From an uncultured Bacilli bacterium (GTDB lineage Bacteria > Bacillota_I > Bacilli_A > RF39 > UBA660): a DNA stretch of 6,021 bases. The notes beneath the pieces are model-generated. The model was not told the origin of the DNA and searched no databases. It worked only from the letters and a program-made list of their open reading frames with translations. Position numbers and translations under genes: made by a program. The DNA lies in the NCBI GenBank assembly GCA_947627525.1, contig CANQWJ010000083.1, positions 1 to 6,021 on the forward strand, in the 5' to 3' direction. Below, in pieces: positions 1 to 4,526 of the stretch (the first letter of the stretch is position 1; each line of letters opens with the position of its first letter).

Positions 1-653
1 CTAATGGTAGTTTCTTAGACAATAGTACTTTGCGTCAATTTGTTAAAGAATATAATATTCCTAAAGAAAAAGTTGTCTTTCCACATTCAACAAGAGAATT
101 TATTGAAACTCTTTCAAAATGTGAAGTTGTTTCTGCTATAAGAATGCATTCGGCTATTGTTTCCTATGCTTATGAAATACCATCTATCTGTTTAGTATGG
201 AATGATAAAATACCTTTCTTTTATGGAAATATTGGTTATCCTAAAAGAGCTATTCCTATTGAAAAATGGAATAGTAATTATGTATTTGAACAAATAAAAA
301 TGTTACAAAAAGATAAAAAATATCATCATAGTAAAAAATACTTGATGACTGTTTATAAATATTTGCATAAAACTATTTCTCAATTGTTTGGTTATGATGA
401 AGAAGTTTATAGTTTTGATAGAGTAGTTAAGGAAATAGAAAAAGTAGGAGTAGATGTAACAAGTGAAGACTTAATTGATTATCGCATGAAGTGTGAAAAA
501 GGCGAAAAGAAATATGTTGCTTGTTTAGAAAAAAATGAAAAGTTAAAAAAAGAATTGAATGAAACTAAAAAGAAACTTAATCATATTAATAATAAGTTTG
601 TTGTTAGAGTATATCATAAAGCAAAAAGAGTATTTAAAAGAAAAAAGAATTAG
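1..653 (+). CDS. Polysaccharide pyruvyl transferase-like protein, C-terminal part (5' end off the window)
   Basis: The frame is open from base 3 at the left edge (visible N-terminus NGSFLDNSTLRQF), so the TTG at 30 is an internal Leu codon and the gene is 5'-truncated. It leaves 216 residues and ends in TAG at 651-653. Residues about 25-80 match the C-terminal half of the polysaccharide pyruvyl transferase (CsaB/WcaK-type) family: a 'SAIRMHSAI' segment corresponding to the family's S-x-R-x-H-x-x-I motif (R47, H49), then a hydrophobic 'IPSICLVWNDK' strand equivalent to the P-x-x-x-x-x-x-D-x-K motif. Family members transfer pyruvate from phosphoenolpyruvate to surface glycans, but many relatives are uncharacterised. 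Residues about 164-216 form a lysine-rich, probably coiled-coil helix with a basic tail, which could be a membrane or partner contact. It converges on the LCP gene; neighbouring cell-envelope genes fit a surface-glycan role. The substrate cannot be told. Confidence 0.72.
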   Translation, partial: NGSFLDNSTLRQFVKEYNIPKEKVVFPHSTREFIETLSKCEVVSAIRMHSAIVSYAYEIPSICLVWNDKIPFFYGNIGYPKRAIPIEKWNSNYVFEQIKMLQKDKKYHHSKKYLMTVYKYLHKTISQLFGYDEEVYSFDRVVKEIEKVGVDVTSEDLIDYRMKCEKGEKKYVACLEKNEKLKKELNETKKKLNHINNKFVVRVYHKAKRVFKRKKN

Positions 654-673
654 CTAATAACTAATTCTTTTTT
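641..673. terminator. Bidirectional intrinsic terminator shared by convergent genes
   Basis: AAAAAAGAATTAG (641-653) and CTAATTCTTTTTT (661-673) form a perfect 13-bp inverted repeat around the 7-nt loop CTAATAA. Read on either strand the hairpin ends in a run of six U, so it can stop transcription from both sides. The TAG stop of the plus-strand gene (651-653) is inside the left arm. The TAA stop of the minus-strand LCP gene (complement of 672-674) overlaps the right arm. The stem has few G-C pairs, so its strength is uncertain, but its position between convergent genes strongly supports the call. Confidence 0.82.
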
Positions 674-2762
674 ATGGTGTAACATTTTCGGATTGTCCAC
701 TATCGGATGAACTTCCACCGCCACCTTGTTCACTACCACCAGAACCTTGTCCGGTATCACCTGTTGTATTATCAGGATTTTCTTCTTTTGGTTCTTCTGG
801 CGTCGTTGGTGTAGGAGTAGTAGTTGGTTTTGAAGTAACATTAACAGTTAATGTTATTGTTTTAGGACTACATAAATCAAGTCGTTTTCTTTCAGGATAA
901 CTTTGTTTAATTATGCTTCCTGTGAAACTTCCTGTTAGTTCAACACCTTTACTATCAACAAATTTAACCGTAAATCCATTTTGAACACCCCAAGATCTTG
1001 CGCTAGAAATACTATAACTTGTAAAGTTAGGCATCAATGAATAAGTCTTAGTTGCGGTCTTTGGATAACGACCAATTGTATTTTGTGTATATGGTTCTTT
1101 AACAGAATAAGAGAAAGATGTATCAGGAGTTATTTTTTGTAATCCTAAGTTTTGTTTCATGGCTGTTGTTATCAAACTCTTACTTTCTTGATTAGGAATG
1201 TAGTTATATAGAACTAATCCTGTTCTTTCATCATAAATTCTTTGATCAGATCCCGCAAGATATAGTTTTTGAATAGTAACTAATTCACCATCTTTATCTC
1301 TTGAACTAAGCATAATATCTTTGGCAATATTATAGAAAGAAAGAATTGTTTCACGAGACATATTAGTATCCATATTCTTAGCTAAGGCATCGAGAATGTC
1401 ATAAACTTTATCTAGACTATCAATCTTTTTAGCTTTATCAACGATTGCTCTTATGACAGCTTGTTGATTTTGACCTCTGACGAAATCGTTTCTCGTACCA
1501 GAATTACGAGTAGGGCAGTACTGTGCCATTTTTACTCCAACCTTACTACCATCTTTTGGTTTATGTCTATTTCTTGATAGAGCAAGGGCTTGTTCACCAT
1601 TTAATTTTTGAAGTCCAGCATCAACATAGACAGTGCTATTTCCCCATTTTCGCTTACTATTTTGTTCACAAAATGAATAAGGAACATCAACTTCAACGCC
1701 ACCGACAGCATCAACTAAATCAACTAAACCAGCAAAGTTAATTTTTACATAGTAGTCAATAGTAATACCAAAATAGTTTTGAATAGTATTAATAGCACAT
1801 TTAGTACCACGGGATGCGGCATGTGTTATTTTATTTTCAGCTTTATTAGTAAAGCAAGCAATAGGTACATATGAATCTCTTGGAATACTTAACATTGTTG
1901 CCGTTAGCGTTTCCGGGTTAAATGTAACAAGAATCATTGCATCACCATTAAATGAATCCGCATTAGCAATACCATTAGTTTTTGAATCAACTCCTAATAA
2001 AAGAACTGTAAATGGTTTTGATATATCTTTAGCTGTTCCCAGAAGTCCTGCTTCTTCTTTTGTTTCCATTTTCTTTTTAGTAGCAATAATCTTTGTTTCA
2101 TCTTCAATATCTTCATATTCTTCCATTTCACTATAAATACTTACATAGTTAGTAGGTAAGAAGATATAATCAACTTTTTTAGCATATAGGTCTCTAATCA
2201 TGCTTTGATAATCGCTATCTTCATATTCAATTATTTCATTATTATTAGTCGTATATAAATTATTTTCATTAATTAATTCCCAAGGTAAAATATATGAGAC
2301 AGCATCTTCGGTATTATCACCAATCGCTATTTTAGAATCCTTAATATTTTTAATATCACTTACTTTATTAGATTTTAAAGTGACAAGTGAAGTTGAATTA
2401 GTAATATATTTCTTATTAGCACTTCCTAACTTACTTGATATTAGATTGATGTTATATCCAATAAAGATAAAAGCAGCAATTAATATTAAAAGTAAAACTC
2501 TTTTAATTGATTTTTTTATTCTCTTTTTCTTCTTTTTTGTTCTAAATAGATTGATAATCATTACTAAGTTAAATAGACAAATTAAAGCGATAATAATATA
2601 TCGCAATAACTTTTCAATTGGACCTAGAAGTAAAAGATTATAGATTAAATAAGCACTACTAAGTACCGATAATATTATGAAAAAAACATCCAAAAGGAAT
2701 GATTTTCTTTTATTTTTCTTTTCTCTTTCTAATATTTGTCTTTCTTTAGCTCTTGTATTCAT
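672..2762 (-). CDS. LCP (LytR-CpsA-Psr) family glycopolymer transferase with solute-binding-like and PASTA-like regions
   Basis: This 696-residue membrane protein starts at ATG 2762, with GGAGG six bases upstream. Basic residues are followed by three hydrophobic helices (about 21-46, 53-73, 88-108). Residues about 119-230 resemble half of a family-3 solute-binding fold ('KIAIGDNTEDA', then 'VDYIFLPTNYV'). Residues about 250-446 are the LCP catalytic domain: LLLGVD (D259), NGDAMI (D274), SIPRD (R295/D296), KITHA (K311), a GITIDYYVKINF segment, VDAVGGVEVDVP, LSRNRH (R397/R399) and the DFVRGQNQQ region. LCP enzymes transfer lipid-linked wall polymers (teichoic acid, capsule or other glycans) onto peptidoglycan outside the membrane. 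Residues about 573-643 resemble a PASTA domain (MPNFTSYSISSARSWGVQNG), and 644-696 is a Pro/Thr then Gly/Ser-rich tail. Two usually conserved arginines appear replaced by N272 and N432. It is the last gene of a three-gene operon. The family is secure; the polymer is unknown. Confidence 0.92.
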   Translation of the reverse strand: MNTRAKERQILEREKKNKRKSFLLDVFFIILSVLSSAYLIYNLLLLGPIEKLLRYIIIALICLFNLVMIINLFRTKKKKKRIKKSIKRVLLLILIAAFIFIGYNINLISSKLGSANKKYITNSTSLVTLKSNKVSDIKNIKDSKIAIGDNTEDAVSYILPWELINENNLYTTNNNEIIEYEDSDYQSMIRDLYAKKVDYIFLPTNYVSIYSEMEEYEDIEDETKIIATKKKMETKEEAGLLGTAKDISKPFTVLLLGVDSKTNGIANADSFNGDAMILVTFNPETLTATMLSIPRDSYVPIACFTNKAENKITHAASRGTKCAINTIQNYFGITIDYYVKINFAGLVDLVDAVGGVEVDVPYSFCEQNSKRKWGNSTVYVDAGLQKLNGEQALALSRNRHKPKDGSKVGVKMAQYCPTRNSGTRNDFVRGQNQQAVIRAIVDKAKKIDSLDKVYDILDALAKNMDTNMSRETILSFYNIAKDIMLSSRDKDGELVTIQKLYLAGSDQRIYDERTGLVLYNYIPNQESKSLITTAMKQNLGLQKITPDTSFSYSVKEPYTQNTIGRYPKTATKTYSLMPNFTSYSISSARSWGVQNGFTVKFVDSKGVELTGSFTGSIIKQSYPERKRLDLCSPKTITLTVNVTSKPTTTPTPTTPEEPKEENPDNTTGDTGQGSGGSEQGGGGSSSDSGQSENVTP

Positions 2763-2773
2763 ATTTCCTCCTA
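2763..2773 (-). promoter_or_regulatory. Stop/Shine-Dalgarno overlap before the LCP gene
   Basis: On the minus strand the upstream gene ends ...TAG, and its last G is the first G of GGAGG (2767-2771). AAAT and the ATG of the LCP gene follow. The arrangement TAGGAGG-AAAT-ATG leaves only 8 bases between the genes, fixes the LCP start and suggests translational coupling. Confidence 0.85.
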
Positions 2774-4513
2774 GATGGTTTTTTCTTCATCATCTTTTTT
2801 CTTCTTTTTCTCTTTTTGTTCTTTTTTCTTGTTTTTCTTTTCCGTTTTTTTCTTTTTTTTCTTTTCTTCTTCAGTTGGAGCAAATAGTTCATTAATGGAA
2901 TCGACCATTTCATCGCTTTCAGATTTCCCATTATTAATACGATTTATCTCTTCTTCAGTATCTTTTATGAATTTATTTTTTTCTTCTTCGGTCATCTTGT
3001 GTTGTTCTTGTTCTTCAGTCTTTTCCATAACTTCATTTTCTTCTATTGTTGGCTCTTCTACTTGTACTTGTTCATCAGTTTCTTCTATTTCTTTTGGTTC
3101 TTCAGTTTCTGTTTCTTCTACCTCTTCATTATCTATTTGATCGTTTTCTTCTTGTTCTTCTAAAGAAGTTTCTTCAACTTCTTCATCAGGTACTACAACA
3201 ACATTACTTGCTTTGGCTTTTTTATTCTTTCGATGGCGACGAATTGAAGATATTAAAATGATGAGATAAGTTAAAACGATGAAACCAAATAATCCAAGAA
3301 TTATGTACTGATATAATTTTAACTCTTTATCAGTATCTTTTTCAACCTTTATTTCATTTTCATTAGCAATACATCTTTGAACTGTTTTTTCCTCTTCATC
3401 ATAACGATATAAATTTTCTTTACCACTTTCTAAGTTCTTAGCATAGAAGTAATAATATTTATCATTTTCCAAAGTATAGGCTTTTATTTTATTGTCATTA
3501 ATAGTTATTTCTTTACTACCATTATTATTTTCAAATTCTTTATCTTCAATGTAGAGAACTAATTCTTTAAAAGATTGTTGAACGTATTTTTTGTAGGTAT
3601 TATTTTGTTCGTCATAGACGTATAACGTTATATTTCCTTCTTCATCTTTTAAACCGATTAAAACGATATTAGCATTTTTATTTTCTAAAGCAGGTATTTC
3701 TTCATCTTTTATTTTAGCAGTACTCTTTTCAAAAGATGAATCAGGACTAGATAATAATTTTTCTTTACGAACGGCTGTTAATTTTTCTTCGCCAATTGAT
3801 ACTTCAATAGGATCTAATTCTTCAACAATGGCTGTTATAGTGTAAGTTTTACTAGAACCATTTTGGGCTGTTACAACGACTTTAATAGTATTTTTACCAT
3901 CTTCAACTTCTATTTCACCTAAACCAGAAATGGTTGCTCGGGAATCAGCCTTTTTACCAGTTACTTTTATTTTTTCAGTATTGGCTGGTAAATTGACAGT
4001 ATATGATGTTACACTTGTCGAAAAACTAGGGGAGAGGGTTGCACCTTCAACACCTAAACTAGATAAATTATTATTTTTAGAATAACTTGCTTCTAGTTGT
4101 TGTTGCGTTATGATAGAAACACTTGCTGATTTAGTTGTGAAGTTAACAGTGCTATTACCATTCCAAGTTGCTGCACTAGCGCTAAATTTAAAAGTAGCTG
4201 TTCCTGATTTTTTGGCTTTAAATGTATAAGTATAAGTTTTAGATTTAACATTGTTTAAACCGACAGCATCCGCAGGACTACCACTAATCATTGAAAGCAT
4301 TGATGAATCATACGACGTATTATATTGTAAAGCACTCATGCCACCAGAGTAATTGACAGTTACTGTAAAGGTAACAGTATTACCAACTACTACTTGAGAT
4401 TTATTTCTTGATATTGATATTGTACCACTAGCGGCTTCGGCTTTCATTGTTGAAAAGAGTAGAATAGTAATTATTGTGACAAAAGTCGCTAATATTTTTT
4501 TCTTCTTTCCCAT
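2771..4513 (-). CDS. Membrane-anchored cohesin / cadherin-like surface protein with long charged cytoplasmic tail
   Basis: This 580-residue protein starts at ATG 4513 with AGGAGG upstream. Residues 1-28 are a signal peptide (KKKK, hydrophobic core, AEA-A cleavage site). Residues about 29-137 resemble a cohesin fold: VVVGNTVTFTVTV, then ALQYNTSYDSSML, then YTYTFKAKKSGTATFKFSA. Residues about 147-232 are a cadherin-like beta-sandwich domain (NNNLSSLGVEGATLSPSF through TAQNGSSKTYTITA). Residues 260-381 hold two related beta-rich modules, each ending in LYxYDE. One transmembrane helix follows (402-423), then RRHRKNKK, so the C-terminus is inside. The roughly 155-residue cytoplasmic tail is acidic (442-549) and then almost pure Lys (551-573). 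I know the order cohesin, cadherin-like, paired modules, helix from uncharacterised Firmicutes proteins. A likely role is surface anchor for dockerin-bearing partners, such as the enzyme encoded just upstream. This is inferred, not shown. Confidence 0.75.
   Translation of the reverse strand: MGKKKKILATFVTIITILLFSTMKAEAASGTISISRNKSQVVVGNTVTFTVTVNYSGGMSALQYNTSYDSSMLSMISGSPADAVGLNNVKSKTYTYTFKAKKSGTATFKFSASAATWNGNSTVNFTTKSASVSIITQQQLEASYSKNNNLSSLGVEGATLSPSFSTSVTSYTVNLPANTEKIKVTGKKADSRATISGLGEIEVEDGKNTIKVVVTAQNGSSKTYTITAIVEELDPIEVSIGEEKLTAVRKEKLLSSPDSSFEKSTAKIKDEEIPALENKNANIVLIGLKDEEGNITLYVYDEQNNTYKKYVQQSFKELVLYIEDKEFENNNGSKEITINDNKIKAYTLENDKYYYFYAKNLESGKENLYRYDEEEKTVQRCIANENEIKVEKDTDKELKLYQYIILGLFGFIVLTYLIILISSIRRHRKNKKAKASNVVVVPDEEVEETSLEEQEENDQIDNEEVEETETEEPKEIEETDEQVQVEEPTIEENEVMEKTEEQEQHKMTEEEKNKFIKDTEEEINRINNGKSESDEMVDSINELFAPTEEEKKKKKKTEKKNKKKEQKEKKKKKDDEEKTI
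2781..2872 (-). repeat. Polypurine (A/AAG-rich) tract encoding the poly-Lys tail
   Basis: On the coding (minus) strand this stretch is nearly all purine, with A runs of up to 8 (complement of 2853-2860) and 7 (2845-2851). It encodes the Lys/Glu tail of the cohesin-like protein (roughly residues 548-578). It is low-complexity sequence and prone to length variation and polymerase slippage. It lies just upstream of the LCP gene. Confidence 0.7.
3371..3736 (-). repeat. Two tandem divergent beta-rich modules in the cohesin-like protein
   Basis: Residues 260-310 and 327-381 of the cohesin-like protein share one pattern: a charged lead-in, a short I/V-rich strand (IKDEEIPALEN against INDNKIKAYTLEN), a hydrophobic or aromatic strand (NIVLIGLKDEEGN against YYYFYAKNLESGKEN), then LYVYDEQNNTYKKY against LYRYDEEEKTVQRC. 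The repeat is seen only at protein level. The modules form the membrane-proximal stalk; their function is unknown. Confidence 0.6.
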
Positions 4514-4526
4514 TTTTATCCTCCTA
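4514..4526 (-). promoter_or_regulatory. Stop/Shine-Dalgarno overlap before the cohesin-like gene
   Basis: On the minus strand the glucosaminidase gene ends in TAG (4526-4524), and its G starts the GGAGG (4524-4520). ATAAAA and the ATG at 4513 follow. The shared TAGGAGG gives a 10-base gap, decides the start, and has the same form as the next junction in the operon. Confidence 0.85.

Noticed and set aside
30..32. TTG as the start of the pyruvyl transferase-like gene.
   Set aside because: The frame is open to base 3, no ribosome binding site precedes it, and the remaining protein would lack the N-terminal half of the fold. The gene is cut by the window edge.
2746..2931. A 61-codon minus-strand frame overlapping the end of the cohesin-like gene, possibly reached by slippage on the A8 run.
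   Set aside because: Its composition (Lys/Arg only) is just the polypurine tract read in another frame, and it has no ribosome binding site. A +1 shift would be needed to enter it. A -1 shift, towards the LCP frame, meets a TGA (complement of 2787-2789) before the LCP start, so no fusion protein results.
2775..3140. Plus-strand frame rich in Ser and Phe.
   Set aside because: It is the antisense of the Glu/Lys-rich tail. The low-complexity Ser/Phe composition, lack of a ribosome binding site and full overlap with a well-supported gene mark it as a shadow.
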